Below, one piece after another: positions 54,218 through 63,074 of a DNA stretch of 64,000 bases (its first letter is position 1; the number at the start of each line of letters is the position of its first letter). A model generated the notes under the pieces. The model was not told where the DNA came from. It saw only the letters and a program-made list of their open reading frames with translations, and did no database searches. This DNA is from Nocardia beijingensis NBRC 16342 (GTDB lineage: Bacteria > Actinomycetota > Actinomycetes > Mycobacteriales > Mycobacteriaceae). The stretch covers positions 245,486-309,485 of the forward strand of contig NZ_BDBC01000017.1 of assembly GCF_001612785.1 (NCBI RefSeq). Reading direction: 5' to 3'. The position numbers and the translations under genes were made by a program.

Positions 54218-55213
54218 CTACTGCGCAGGCAGTTCCGGGATCCGAGTGGCGCGCACGTAGACCGTCTCGCCGTCCGACAGCCGCAGCGCTTCGGCGTCAC
54301 CGCGGGTGACCTGCGCGGAGAACAGGTCGCCGGTCGCGGCATTGCGCAGTTCCACGCGCACCTCGAAGCCGAGATGCACCACGCGCTCGACCGTCGCCCT
54401 GGTGACGCCCGCGGAGTCGGCGGTGCCCTCGTGCTCGGCGAGCGCCATGCTGGGGTCGCGGCCGACGCGAATGTCGTGTGGTCGCACCAGATGTCCGTTG
54501 AGCCGGGCCACCGCGCCGAGGAACGACATCACGAATTCGTTGGCAGGCCGGTCGTACACGTCCTCCGGAGTGCCGATCTGCTCGATGCGTCCCGAATTCA
54601 TCACCGCGATCCGGTCGGCGACGTCGAGCGCCTCCTCCTGGTCGTGGGTGACCAGCACGGTGGTCACGTGGACCTCCTCGTGCAGCCTGCGCAGCCAGGT
54701 CCGCAGATCGGCGCGGACCTTGGCGTCCAGCGCGCCGAACGGCTCGTCCAGCAACAACACCTGCGGATCGACGGCGAGCGCGCGGGCCAGCGCCATGCGC
54801 TGGCGCTGGCCACCCGACAGCTGGGCCGGGTAGCGGTGCTGGAAGCCGTCCAAACCGACGATGCCGAGCAATTCGTCGACGCGCTTGCTGATCTCGTGCT
54901 TCGGGCGCTTGCGGATCTTCAGGCCGAACGCCACGTTGTCGCGCACGGTCATGTGCTTGAACGCCGCGTAATGCTGGAAGACGAAGCCGATGTCGCGCTT
55001 CTGCGGCGGCACGCGGGTGACATCGCGGCCCGCGATGGTGACCACGCCGGAGTCCAGCGACTCCAGTCCGGCGATCGAGCGCAGCAGCGTCGACTTGCCC
55101 GAACCGGACGGGCCGAGCAACGCGGTGAGCTCGCCGGAGGGAATCTCCAGGCTGACGTCGTCGAGGGCCGCGAACGTGCCGTAGTTCTTGTTCGCGTTGG
55201 TCACGGTGATCAC
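54218..55213 (-). CDS. cysA: sulfate/thiosulfate ABC transporter ATPase
   Basis: A 331-residue ABC ATPase. Walker A is [12 protein letters not shown]-loop [14 protein letters not shown], signature [15 protein letters not shown], Walker [13 protein letters not shown] and H-loop [10 protein letters not shown]. The C-terminal regulatory TOBE-like domain (about 235-331) includes the [13 protein letters not shown] motif typical of CysA. It energises the CysT/CysW permease and overlaps cysW by 4 bases. It is the last gene of the subI-cysT-cysW-cysA operon that feeds sulfate to the nirA-cysHDN pathway. Confidence 0.96.
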   Translation of the reverse strand: MITVTNANKNYGTFAALDDVSLEIPSGELTALLGPSGSGKSTLLRSIAGLESLDSGVVTIAGRDVTRVPPQKRDIGFVFQHYAAFKHMTVRDNVAFGLKIRKRPKHEISKRVDELLGIVGLDGFQHRYPAQLSGGQRQRMALARALAVDPQVLLLDEPFGALDAKVRADLRTWLRRLHEEVHVTTVLVTHDQEEALDVADRIAVMNSGRIEQIGTPEDVYDRPANEFVMSFLGAVARLNGHLVRPHDIRVGRDPSMALAEHEGTADSAGVTRATVERVVHLGFEVRVELRNAATGDLFSAQVTRGDAEALRLSDGETVYVRATRIPELPAQ

Positions 55214-56016
55214 TTTGCGCCCCGCTTACGTTCGAGGAGGGTCATCAGCAGAAGGGTGACGAGGGCGATGCCCATCAGCAAGGTCGCGGCGGAGTACGCG
55301 CCGAAGGTGTTGTGGTCGTTGATGTACCGGCCGTGCACGAGCAACGTCAGCGTCTGCGACTTGCCCGGCAGCGCGGAGGACACCATGATGACGGCGCCGA
55401 ACTCGCCGAGCGCGCGAGCCACGGTGAGGACCACGCCGTAGGTCAGGCCCCACCGGATCGCGGGAAGCGTGATCCGCCAGAACGTCTGCCACTTGGAGGC
55501 GCCCAGGGTGGCCGCGGCCTGTTCCTGGTCGTCGCCGATCTCGTGCAGCACCGGCTCGACCTCGCGCACCACGAACGGCAGCGTGACGAAGATGGTGGCG
55601 ATCACCATGCCGGGCAGATTGAAGATGACCTTGAAACCGACGTCTTCCAGGCCGCCGAACCAGCCGCCCGCGCCCCAGAGCAGGATCAGCGAGACGCCGA
55701 CCACCACGGGCGAGACCGCGAACGGCAGGTCGACGATGCCCTGGACCAGGTTGCGGCCGGGGAACTTCCCGCGCACCAGCGCGAGCGCCGTCACGATGCC
55801 GAAGACCACGTTCACCGGGACGGTGATCGCGACGATCAGAATGGACAGCTGGAACGCCGAGATCGCCGCCGGCGTGGTGATCGAGTCGACGAACGCGCCG
55901 ATCCCCCGCTCGAACGTGCGCCACAAGATGATGATCAGCGGCAGGACCAGCAGCACGAACAAGTAGCCGAGCGCCACCGTCCGCAACGAGATGCGGGTGA
56001 GCGGATGCAGTTTCAT
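55210..56016 (-). CDS. cysW: sulfate ABC transporter permease CysW
   Basis: A 268-residue inner-membrane permease with six helices. The cytoplasmic EAA loop reads [27 protein letters not shown]. Other family marks are [20 protein letters not shown] and [24 protein letters not shown]. It pairs with CysT to form the sulfate channel. Coupled with cysA by an ATGA overlap; 67 bases separate it from cysT. Confidence 0.95.
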   Translation of the reverse strand: MKLHPLTRISLRTVALGYLFVLLVLPLIIILWRTFERGIGAFVDSITTPAAISAFQLSILIVAITVPVNVVFGIVTALALVRGKFPGRNLVQGIVDLPFAVSPVVVGVSLILLWGAGGWFGGLEDVGFKVIFNLPGMVIATIFVTLPFVVREVEPVLHEIGDDQEQAAATLGASKWQTFWRITLPAIRWGLTYGVVLTVARALGEFGAVIMVSSALPGKSQTLTLLVHGRYINDHNTFGAYSAATLLMGIALVTLLLMTLLERKRGAK

Positions 56017-56083
56017 CTATCCTGCTCCGTCCCGGAGGAAGGCCCGCGCCCCGGCGATCCGGGGAGCGCTGCGCGATTGGTTC

Positions 56084-56977
56084 TCATCGGGTCGCCTGCT
56101 CCTTGCGCGCGCTGCGTTCGGCGAGCAACCGCAGCACCAGCAGCGTCACGAACGAGATGGCCAGCAGCGCGACCGAAACGGCCGCCGCGTTCACCGGCCG
56201 ATCGATCTCGATCTGCTTCTGGATGTATTGCGAGGCCATCTCGGTCTTGCGCGGGATCGCGCCGCCGATCAGCACCACCGAGCCGTATTCGCCGATCGCG
56301 CGGGCGAAGGCCAGTCCGCCGCCGCTGATGATCGCGGGCGTCAGTGCGGGCAGCACGATCCTGCGGAAGGTGGTCCAGTTGTTCGCGCCCAGCGAGAGGG
56401 CGGCCTGCTCCACCTCGCGGTCGGCCTCGATCAGCACCGGCTGCACCGAACGCACCACGAACGGCAGCGTGACGAACGCCAGCGCGACCACCAGGCCGGG
56501 CTGGGTGGCGTTGAGATGCACGTCGATCGGGCTCTGCGGACCGTACAGCGAGAGCAGCACGATGCTGGCGACGATGGTCGGCAGCGCGAACGGCAGGTCG
56601 ATCAGCGCGTTGACCACGCCTTTGCCGGGAAACCGGTCGCGGACCAGCACCCAGGCGATCAGCGTGCCCATCACCACGTTGACCACCGCGACCACCACCG
56701 AGACCAGCACGGTGATGCGCAGCGAGTCCAGCGCGGCGGGCGCGGTGACGGCGTCCCAGAAACCGGACCATCCGTCCTCGAAGCTGGTGACGGTCAGCGC
56801 CGCCAGCGGCAGCAGCACGATGATGCTCAGCCACAACACCGCGGTGGCGATGCCGAGCGGGCCCACCGAGCCGGTGACGCGCAGCCACGACCAGTTCCAG
56901 CGGCGTTCCCGGCGCGCGGGTTCGGAGACGCCGGGACCAGCTGCCTGCGCGGTCCCGGCGTTACTGCTCGTAGTCAC
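56084..56977 (-). CDS. cysT: sulfate ABC transporter permease CysT
   Basis: A 297-residue permease with a charged 40-residue N-terminal extension and six helices. The EAA loop is EQAALSLGANNWTTFRRIVLPALTPAI, and LIDLPFALPTIVASIVLLSLYG and FARAIGEYGSVVLIGGAIPRKTE match CysT/CysU. It assembles with CysW and CysA. subI ends 36 bases upstream of its start, confirming the operon order subI-cysT-cysW-cysA. Confidence 0.95.
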   Translation of the reverse strand: MTTSSNAGTAQAAGPGVSEPARRERRWNWSWLRVTGSVGPLGIATAVLWLSIIVLLPLAALTVTSFEDGWSGFWDAVTAPAALDSLRITVLVSVVVAVVNVVMGTLIAWVLVRDRFPGKGVVNALIDLPFALPTIVASIVLLSLYGPQSPIDVHLNATQPGLVVALAFVTLPFVVRSVQPVLIEADREVEQAALSLGANNWTTFRRIVLPALTPAIISGGGLAFARAIGEYGSVVLIGGAIPRKTEMASQYIQKQIEIDRPVNAAAVSVALLAISFVTLLVLRLLAERSARKEQATR

Positions 56978-57013
56978 AGTCGTCCAGTATCCCGTGTAAC
57001 GGGGGTCACCCGG

Positions 57014-58060
57014 TCACTTGGTCGCTTGGTCATAGATCACCGCTACCGAGCCGGTGTTCGGGGTGAACAGTTCCTTGTCCACGGCCTTCCAGCCGCCGAG
57101 GTCGGCGATCGTCCACAGCTTCTGCGGAGTCGGGAAGTCCTTGGCGTAGTCGGCGGCGACCTTCGGATCGACCGGGCGGAAACCGGCGGTGGCCCAGGCC
57201 TTCTGCCCCGCGGGGGTGAACAGGAAGTCGCGGAAGGCGACGGCCTTCTGCTGGTTCTTGCTGTTCTTCAGTACCGCGACCGGGTTCTCGATCTTGAACG
57301 TGACCGGCGGGACGAAGTGCTCGATCTGATCGCCGTTGCGCTCGGAGAAGATCGCCTCGTTCTCGTAGCTCAGCAGGACGTCACCGGTGCCCTGCAGGAA
57401 GGTCTCGGTCGCCTCACGGCCGGACTTCGGCTGCACCTTCACGTGCTCCTTGGACACCAGCTTGCTCAGGTAGTCCAGGCCGGCCTGCGGGTTCTTGCCG
57501 CCGTCGCTCTTGGCCGCGTACGGCGCGAGCAGGTTCCATTTGGCCGACCCGGAGCTGAACGGGTTCGGGGTGACCACCTCGACGCCCGGCTTCAGCAGGT
57601 CGTCCCAGTCCTTGATGCCCTTCGGGTTGCCCTTGCGCACGACGATCGCGACCACCGAGCCGAACGGGATGCCCTTGGTGGCGTCGGCGTTCCAGCTCGC
57701 GTCCACCAGGCCCGCGTCGACGAGGCGGGTGATGTCCGGCTCGACCGAGAAGTTCACGACGTCGGCCTCGGCGCCGTCCTTCACCTTGCGGGACTGGTCG
57801 CCCGAGGCGCCGTAGGACTGCTGGATCTGGACGTTCTTGCCCTGCTCGGTCTTGTTGAACTCGGGGATCACCTTGTCGAAACCGGGCTTCGGCACGGCGT
57901 AGGCGTAGAGGTTCAGGGTGCCGCCGCTGCCGTCGGAAGCGTTTCCCCCGACCGTGTCGCTGGCTCCACCGCCGCACGCGGTCAGCGCGACCGCCGCTAG
58001 GGCGGCTAGGGCAACGGCGCTGTAGCGTCGGCGCGGCGAAAGCCAGGATTTGCGAGCCAT
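57014..58060 (-). CDS. subI: sulfate-binding lipoprotein
   Basis: A 348-residue periplasmic-type binding protein anchored by a lipid: twin-Arg/basic n-region, hydrophobic core and lipobox LTAC with Cys29. The mature domain shows the Sbp/CysP signature: LNLYAYAVPKPGFDKVIPEF, then QSYGASGDQSRKV, NPKGIKDWDDLLKPGVEVVTPNPFSSG and a C-terminal LGGWKAVDKELF. It delivers sulfate (perhaps thiosulfate) to CysTW. ATG at 58060 is the only start that gives the lipobox at normal distance. Confidence 0.96.
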   Translation of the reverse strand: MARKSWLSPRRRYSAVALAALAAVALTACGGGASDTVGGNASDGSGGTLNLYAYAVPKPGFDKVIPEFNKTEQGKNVQIQQSYGASGDQSRKVKDGAEADVVNFSVEPDITRLVDAGLVDASWNADATKGIPFGSVVAIVVRKGNPKGIKDWDDLLKPGVEVVTPNPFSSGSAKWNLLAPYAAKSDGGKNPQAGLDYLSKLVSKEHVKVQPKSGREATETFLQGTGDVLLSYENEAIFSERNGDQIEHFVPPVTFKIENPVAVLKNSKNQQKAVAFRDFLFTPAGQKAWATAGFRPVDPKVAADYAKDFPTPQKLWTIADLGGWKAVDKELFTPNTGSVAVIYDQATK

Positions 58061-58191
58061 CGGGGTGGACCTTTCGTGCGGACCGCCAGTTCTCCGGTAA
58101 CACATCGGTGGCGGCGACCATCTTTTCGAAGCAGCAGACCCGCCGATCGAGTGATACGGCAGCGGCGCGACTATCGGCCACAACGGGCCGT

Positions 58192-58221
58192 CGGGAAGCG
58201 AAAGCACATCTGCGGGAAGCG
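58192..58221. promoter_or_regulatory. two CGGGAAGCG direct repeats upstream of subI
   Basis: Identical nonamers start at 58192 and 58213, 21 bases apart (two helical turns), 130-160 bases upstream of subI. They share the GCGGGAA/CGGGAA core with the inverted repeat before the nirA operon. A shared sulfur regulator is a speculation. Confidence 0.3.
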
Positions 58222-58730
58222 CGCCAGTCTGCTGACAAACGAGACGCGGACGTGCCCGGTCGCCGATCAGCGACAGTAGACGTCCGCGACCGCGAGGTCA
58301 CCGACAGCAATCAACGCCAATTCATGGCGGACCTGCGGGACTGCGCTCGAAGACACGGGCAGACTGTAGCAGAGCACAAGGCGGAGTTCGAATCGAAGAG
58401 CCCAGCAAGAGGGGGGTTTCATCCTATGACCATCGGTGCGGATGGCCTCCGAACGGCATTCCCGGGCACCGGCACGCGCACGTGGGAGCACCTCGCCGAC
58501 CGCACCACTCTGGTTACCTTGCGGTCACCGACGGGGTACGACGTGACGCTGCGCACATTGTCGGGTTTGCCGCAGGAATGCCAGCACGTCTGTCACGGGA
58601 CGGTCGGCCCAGGCCGACGACTGCGAGCGGTCCAGCGAACTGCCCGACGGTATGTCGACACTGCGTCGGCGACACCGTCGCGGAGCGCGGCAAGCGGTTC
58701 GGCGAGCGGCGCGGCGGCGGAAACCGAGCG
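58222..58730. other. 510-base region without a supported gene
   Basis: Frames crossing the region on either strand have no ribosome site or domain. No tRNA or riboswitch pattern was recognised. Confidence 0.5.
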
Positions 58731-58808
58731 TCAGCGGGTGATCAACCAGGCGACGACGATCAGCACGAGCAGAGCGATAAGGGCGAGCTGCACCCGCGAA
58801 CGAGGCAT
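58731..58808 (-). CDS. 25-residue single-helix membrane peptide
   Basis: The sequence is a basic start (MPRSRVQ) followed by one hydrophobic helix LALIALLVLIVVAWLI and TR. Its ATG shares a base with the TGA of the 92-residue membrane protein upstream (TGATG), so it would be translated by re-initiation. It is too short for routine gene finding. The composition is unmistakably a membrane helix, but expression is not proven. Confidence 0.6.
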   Translation of the reverse strand: MPRSRVQLALIALLVLIVVAWLITR

Positions 58809-59086
58809 CAGCGCGCCCCGCTCTGCACGGGGGTGCGCACCTCGGCGGCCGGTTCGGGTTCCAGCACCGCCGCCGGGCCCGCCGGAGCGGGCCGCACCGG
58901 CGTGGGGCGGGCGCCGAAGCGGCGATCCAGGACGCGCAGCACCGCACGCAGCACGCGATCGAGCCCGTAGGCGATGGCGAAGCTGATCGGGACCATGCCG
59001 ATGAGCACCACGAGGAACTGCGGAATGAACGGGAGTCCCGCCACCCACAGCTCGAAGCCGTCCCACCAACCTGCGATGCGATGCAC
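58808..59086 (-). CDS. small membrane protein upstream of GH15 gene
   Basis: A 92-residue protein. Residues 5-45 hold one or two hydrophobic segments (FELWVAGLPFIPQFLVVLIG, then MVPISFAIAYGL), followed by a basic helix (RVLRAVLRVLDRRFG) and a Pro/Ala-rich cytoplasmic tail. No family is recognised. It lies where mycobacteria, from memory, have a short membrane protein between subI and the GH15 gene. Divergent from the GH15 gene. Confidence 0.8.
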   Translation of the reverse strand: MHRIAGWWDGFELWVAGLPFIPQFLVVLIGMVPISFAIAYGLDRVLRAVLRVLDRRFGARPTPVRPAPAGPAAVLEPEPAAEVRTPVQSGAR

Positions 59087-59197
59087 GGCTCCAGCCTAGT
59101 CGGTACGCCGGCCGGTTCCACGCGACCGTCGGCCACATCGGCGGCACCGGGAAGGCGGGCGGTGGACGACGGACGCCCATCGGCCCGAAGATGGGGT

Positions 59198-61180
59198 ATG
59201 GCGTCCACCGATGACCTCCCCCTCAACGACTCCGACGGCCTGCCGACCAACCTGGCCGAAACGCATCACCGCGGCGCCTACCCGCCGATCGATGACTACG
59301 CCTTCCTGTCCGACTGCGAGACGAGTTGCCTGATCGCCAGCAACGGCTCGGTGGAATGGATGTGCGTGCCGCGACCGGATTCGCCGAGCATCTTCGGGGC
59401 GCTGCTGGACCGCAGCGCGGGGCACTTCCGGGTCGGGCCGTACGGCGTCAACGTGCCCTCCGCCCGCCGCTACCTGCCCGGCGGGATGATCCTGGAGACC
59501 ACCTGGCAGACCAGCACCGGCTGGCTGATCGTGCGCGACGCGCTGGTGCTCGGACCCTGGCACAACAACGATCAGCGCAGCAAGACCCACCGGCGCACCC
59601 CGATGGACTGGGATGCCGAGCACCTGCTGCTGCGCACGGTGAAATGCGTGAACGGCACCGTGGAGCTGGAGGTGAGCTGCGAGCCCGCGTTCGACTACCA
59701 CCGGGCCAGCGCCCGCTGGGAGTACACCGGCAAGGTGTACGAGGAAGCGACCGCGGTGCGCGGCGACGACCCGAGCGCCGGGCCGACCCTGGTGCTCACC
59801 ACCGATCTGCGTCTCGGGCTGGAGGGCCGCGAGGCGCGCGCCCGCACCAGGATGAAGGAGGGCGACCAAGTCTTCGTCGCGCTCACCTGGTCGGAACTGC
59901 CCGCGCCGCGCACCTTCGACGAGGCCGCCGAGAAGATGTGGCAGACCACCGAATGCTGGCGCCAGTGGATCACGCTCGGCAAGTTCCCCGATCACCCGTG
60001 GCGCAACTACTTGCAGCGCAGCGCGCTCACCCTCAAGGGCCTCACCTACGCCCCGACCGGCGCCCTGATGGCCGCCGCCACCACCTCGCTGCCGGAAACT
60101 CCTGGCGGAGAACGCAATTGGGATTACCGCTACAGCTGGGTGCGGGATGCCAGCTTCGCGCTGTGGGGCCTGTACACGCTGGGCCTGGACCGGGAGGCCG
60201 ACGACTTCTTCGCTTTTCTCAACGACGCGACGACCGGCGAGGACGGCGAGCCCGTGCCGCTGCAGGTGCTCTACGGCATCGGCGGCGAACGGCAGCTCGA
60301 CGAGATCATCCTCGATCACTTCGGCGGCTACGACCAGTCCCGTCCGGTGCGCATCGGCAACAATGCCTACATCCAAGATCAGCACGACATCTGGGGCACC
60401 ATGCTCGACGCGGTGTACCTGCACGTGAAGTCTCGCCAGCAGGTGCCGGAGACGCTGTGGCCGCTACTTGTCCGCCAAGTGCACGCCGCCATCGAGCACT
60501 GGAAGGAGCCCGACCGGGGCATCTGGGAGGTGCGCGGCGAGCCGCAGCACTTCACCTCGTCCAAGGTGATGTGCTGGGTGGCGCTGGACCGCGGCGCGAA
60601 ACTCGCCGAACTGCACGGTCAGTACGAGCACGCCGAGGAGTGGTACGCGATCGCGGAGGAGATCAAGGCCGACGTCCTGGCCAACGGTGTCACCTCCGAA
60701 GGCGTGTTCACCCAGGTCTACGGCGGCGACACGCTGGACGCCTCGCTGCTGCTGGTGGTGCTCACCCGCTTCCTGCCGCCCGAGGACGATCGGGTGCGCG
60801 CGACCGTGCTCGCCATCGCCGACCGGCTCACCGAGAACGGCTTGGTGCTGCGCTACCGGACCGAGACCACCGACGACGGCCTGAGCGGCACGGAAGGGGC
60901 CTTCACCATCTGCTCGTTCTGGCTGGTCTCCGCGCTGGTCGAGATCGGGGAGATCCAGCGGGCGCGGCACCTGTGCGAGCGCCTGCTCGGCTTCGCCAGC
61001 CCGCTGCGGCTCTACGCCGAGGAGATCGATCCGCGCAGTGGCCGCCACCTCGGCAACTTCCCGCAGGCGTTCACCCACCTGGCGCTGATCAACGCCGTGA
61101 CCCACGTGATCCGCGCCGAGAACTCACAACACGCGGGCCGCTTCCAGCCCGCGCACACGCCGCAGGGTCATCCGGTCTGA
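59198..61180 (+). CDS. glycoside hydrolase family 15 protein (trehalase/glucoamylase-like)
   Basis: A 660-residue cytosolic enzyme. After an N-terminal beta-sandwich (about 25-270, including SNGSVEWMCVPRPDSPSIF), the (alpha/alpha)6 barrel carries the GH15 signature ERNWDYRYSWVRDASF. The likely catalytic pair is E444 in GIWEVRGE and E608 or E609 in LYAEEIDP, followed by LGNFPQAFTHLALI. Related mycobacterial proteins hydrolyse trehalose. No signal peptide. The ATG at 59198 follows GGGGT and gives the family N-terminus. It converges with the dynamin-like gene with 12 bases between stops. Confidence 0.93.
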   Translation: MASTDDLPLNDSDGLPTNLAETHHRGAYPPIDDYAFLSDCETSCLIASNGSVEWMCVPRPDSPSIFGALLDRSAGHFRVGPYGVNVPSARRYLPGGMILETTWQTSTGWLIVRDALVLGPWHNNDQRSKTHRRTPMDWDAEHLLLRTVKCVNGTVELEVSCEPAFDYHRASARWEYTGKVYEEATAVRGDDPSAGPTLVLTTDLRLGLEGREARARTRMKEGDQVFVALTWSELPAPRTFDEAAEKMWQTTECWRQWITLGKFPDHPWRNYLQRSALTLKGLTYAPTGALMAAATTSLPETPGGERNWDYRYSWVRDASFALWGLYTLGLDREADDFFAFLNDATTGEDGEPVPLQVLYGIGGERQLDEIILDHFGGYDQSRPVRIGNNAYIQDQHDIWGTMLDAVYLHVKSRQQVPETLWPLLVRQVHAAIEHWKEPDRGIWEVRGEPQHFTSSKVMCWVALDRGAKLAELHGQYEHAEEWYAIAEEIKADVLANGVTSEGVFTQVYGGDTLDASLLLVVLTRFLPPEDDRVRATVLAIADRLTENGLVLRYRTETTDDGLSGTEGAFTICSFWLVSALVEIGEIQRARHLCERLLGFASPLRLYAEEIDPRSGRHLGNFPQAFTHLALINAVTHVIRAENSQHAGRFQPAHTPQGHPV

Positions 61181-61192
61181 CCAGGCAACGAC

Positions 61193-62998
61193 CTACGCGG
61201 GGACGAGGCCGTCGGCCTCCTCGCGCAGCTCGCGCACTTTGCCGAGCTGTGCCTCGAGGTCGGCGATCCGCTCCGGCCTGCGGTCGCCGAATTTCCCGTA
61301 GTTCTCCTCGGCCGAGCGCAGCGCGGCATCCGCGGTGCGGGAGACCTCGGTCGCGATGTCGGTGAAGTGGTCGCGAAGCACCCGCTGCACGGCGCGCAAG
61401 CGGTTGCGCGACTCCTTGCCGACCTGGAAGATCACGTCGTCCATCAGGCGGGCCACGGCCACCTTGGCCTCGGCCCTGCGGCGTTGCTTGCGGTTCTTGT
61501 GGTCGTCCCACAGCGCGTTCACGCCGAGCAGCACGCCCGCGCCCGCCGAATACCAGTTCACCAGCGACATGCCGAGCAGGCTCGTGGCCAGACCGACCAT
61601 CAGGATGCCGCCGTAGGAACCGCGCAGACCGGTCAGGAACTGCTGGGTCACTCCGGCCTTCGCGCTCTCCAGCGGCTCCAGCGGCTGCACCGCTTCGAGC
61701 ACCTCACCGGGGTCGGCCAAACGCAGGTCCGGTAGCGGTGGGGTCCGGTTGTCGGCCGGGAACTTGGCGGCCACCTGCTCGCACAGCTCCATCGAGCGGT
61801 AGTGCGCCACGGCGAAGTTCTCCTCGACCGCCTGGCAGATGCGCGCGTCCAGATCGGCGCCGAAATCTTTCCACCGGCGCGCGGGGTCGGTCTGCGCGAT
61901 CTCGGCCTCGGCGTCGCGGATCAGGCTGCGCAGCCGGTGGCGCAGGTCGTGCTCGATGTCGGCCATCAGCTCCGTCGCGCCGTCGACCAGCGTGACCTGC
62001 CAGTTCGCGGTGCGCTGGCGGAGCTGGTCGGCTTCGTCGCGCGCGCGGGCGAGTTGGTCGGTGATCTCGGCGCGGCGCCGGGGATCGCGCAGCGCCTCGG
62101 CCTCGGTGCGCAGGGTCACCGCGAGGTGATCACTGACCAGGCGGATGTCCCCGACCGCGGCTTCCAGCGCCACCGCGTCCGCGCGGGCGACCACGTAGTC
62201 ACGCAGATGATCGATCAGCTGCGGCACGCCTGATTCGATGTCGCGCTGGTAGTCGCCGGTCAATCCGGCCTGCCGGTGCAGTTCCGCGGAGACCGGGGCC
62301 ACCGCGAAGCCGAGGCCCGCCGAGTCCAGCAGTTCCCGGTTGCGCTGCTGGGTGCGCGACCAGTGCGGGAACAGATCGATCTTGTTCAGCACGCAGATCA
62401 CGGTGGGGCAGATCTGCTGGATGCGCTGCAACTCGGCGATCTGCTCCACGGTCAGCTCGGCGCCCGCCTCGCCGACGTAGAGCACGGCGTCGGCCGCGGC
62501 GATCATCGACCAGGTGGTGCGGTTGTCGCCCAGCGCACCCGGCGCGTCCATGACCACGACACCGTCGGCCAGCAACGGGCTGGGCTGGGTGAACTCGGCG
62601 CGGACGACGCCCTGGGTGGCCAGCGCAGGGCCGGGATCCAGCGGGTCGACCGACTGACGTTCGGTACGGCCGTACTCGGTCTGCCGCACCAGCGTCGCGG
62701 TCGGCTCCGGCCCGTACTCGACGATCACCGGGACGCTCAGATCGCTGTTCGTCGCGCTGACCGAGGCGCCGACCAGGCTGTTGACCAGCGTGCTCATGCC
62801 GTTCTTCGGAGGACCGACGACCACGAGCCGCACCCGGGGATCGCTCACCCTGGCACGGACCATGCCCAGCCGGCTGCCGAGGTCGTCGCGTCCGGCGGAT
62901 CGGGCCGTCTCCCGCAGCTCGTCGAGGATCCGAATGAGCGGGGCCATCGCGTCCGGATGTTTCACGGTCGCAGCCTTCAGCCCGGCAGCGGCAGACAA
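61193..62998 (-). CDS. dynamin-like GTPase with altered P-loop
   Basis: A 601-residue dynamin-family protein. The GTPase domain has G1 at 62-69 reading GPPKNGMS: the P-loop Lys before Ser is Met68 (codon 62795-62797). G3 is DAPG (151-154) and G4 NKID (205-208), both normal. Long helices (290-400, 500-600) form the stalk, and two hydrophobic segments at about 463-496 form a membrane hairpin. It resembles the IniA/IniC-type bacterial dynamin-like proteins involved in membrane remodelling and drug tolerance in mycobacteria. It lies 76 bases after a gene for a Pro/Thr-rich protein, probably in one operon. Confidence 0.88.
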   Translation of the reverse strand: MSAAAGLKAATVKHPDAMAPLIRILDELRETARSAGRDDLGSRLGMVRARVSDPRVRLVVVGPPKNGMSTLVNSLVGASVSATNSDLSVPVIVEYGPEPTATLVRQTEYGRTERQSVDPLDPGPALATQGVVRAEFTQPSPLLADGVVVMDAPGALGDNRTTWSMIAAADAVLYVGEAGAELTVEQIAELQRIQQICPTVICVLNKIDLFPHWSRTQQRNRELLDSAGLGFAVAPVSAELHRQAGLTGDYQRDIESGVPQLIDHLRDYVVARADAVALEAAVGDIRLVSDHLAVTLRTEAEALRDPRRRAEITDQLARARDEADQLRQRTANWQVTLVDGATELMADIEHDLRHRLRSLIRDAEAEIAQTDPARRWKDFGADLDARICQAVEENFAVAHYRSMELCEQVAAKFPADNRTPPLPDLRLADPGEVLEAVQPLEPLESAKAGVTQQFLTGLRGSYGGILMVGLATSLLGMSLVNWYSAGAGVLLGVNALWDDHKNRKQRRRAEAKVAVARLMDDVIFQVGKESRNRLRAVQRVLRDHFTDIATEVSRTADAALRSAEENYGKFGDRRPERIADLEAQLGKVRELREEADGLVPA

Positions 62999-63074
62999 CC
63001 CTGCTCCTTACTTCTCGGTGACTTTTCGTTCCCCTGCGGCCACTCCGCGGTCGTCGGAACCTTCCGCGGCCCTG

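Noticed and set aside
54152..55441. Plus-strand frame opposite cysA.
   Set aside because: Complement of the CysA motifs; no start signal or domain.
58061..58310. Possible second cysteine leader peptide upstream of subI (two adjacent Cys codons on the minus strand near 58127-58132).
   Set aside because: The frame has no stop before subI and lacks the RRHVD-like signature seen before nirA, so the Cys pair is probably chance.
62789..62812. Reading the dynamin-like P-loop as intact by using Lys65 as the P-loop lysine.
   Set aside because: Lys65 is three residues before the expected place; the loop GxxxxGxS has its final Gly67 and Ser69 in register with Met68 between them.
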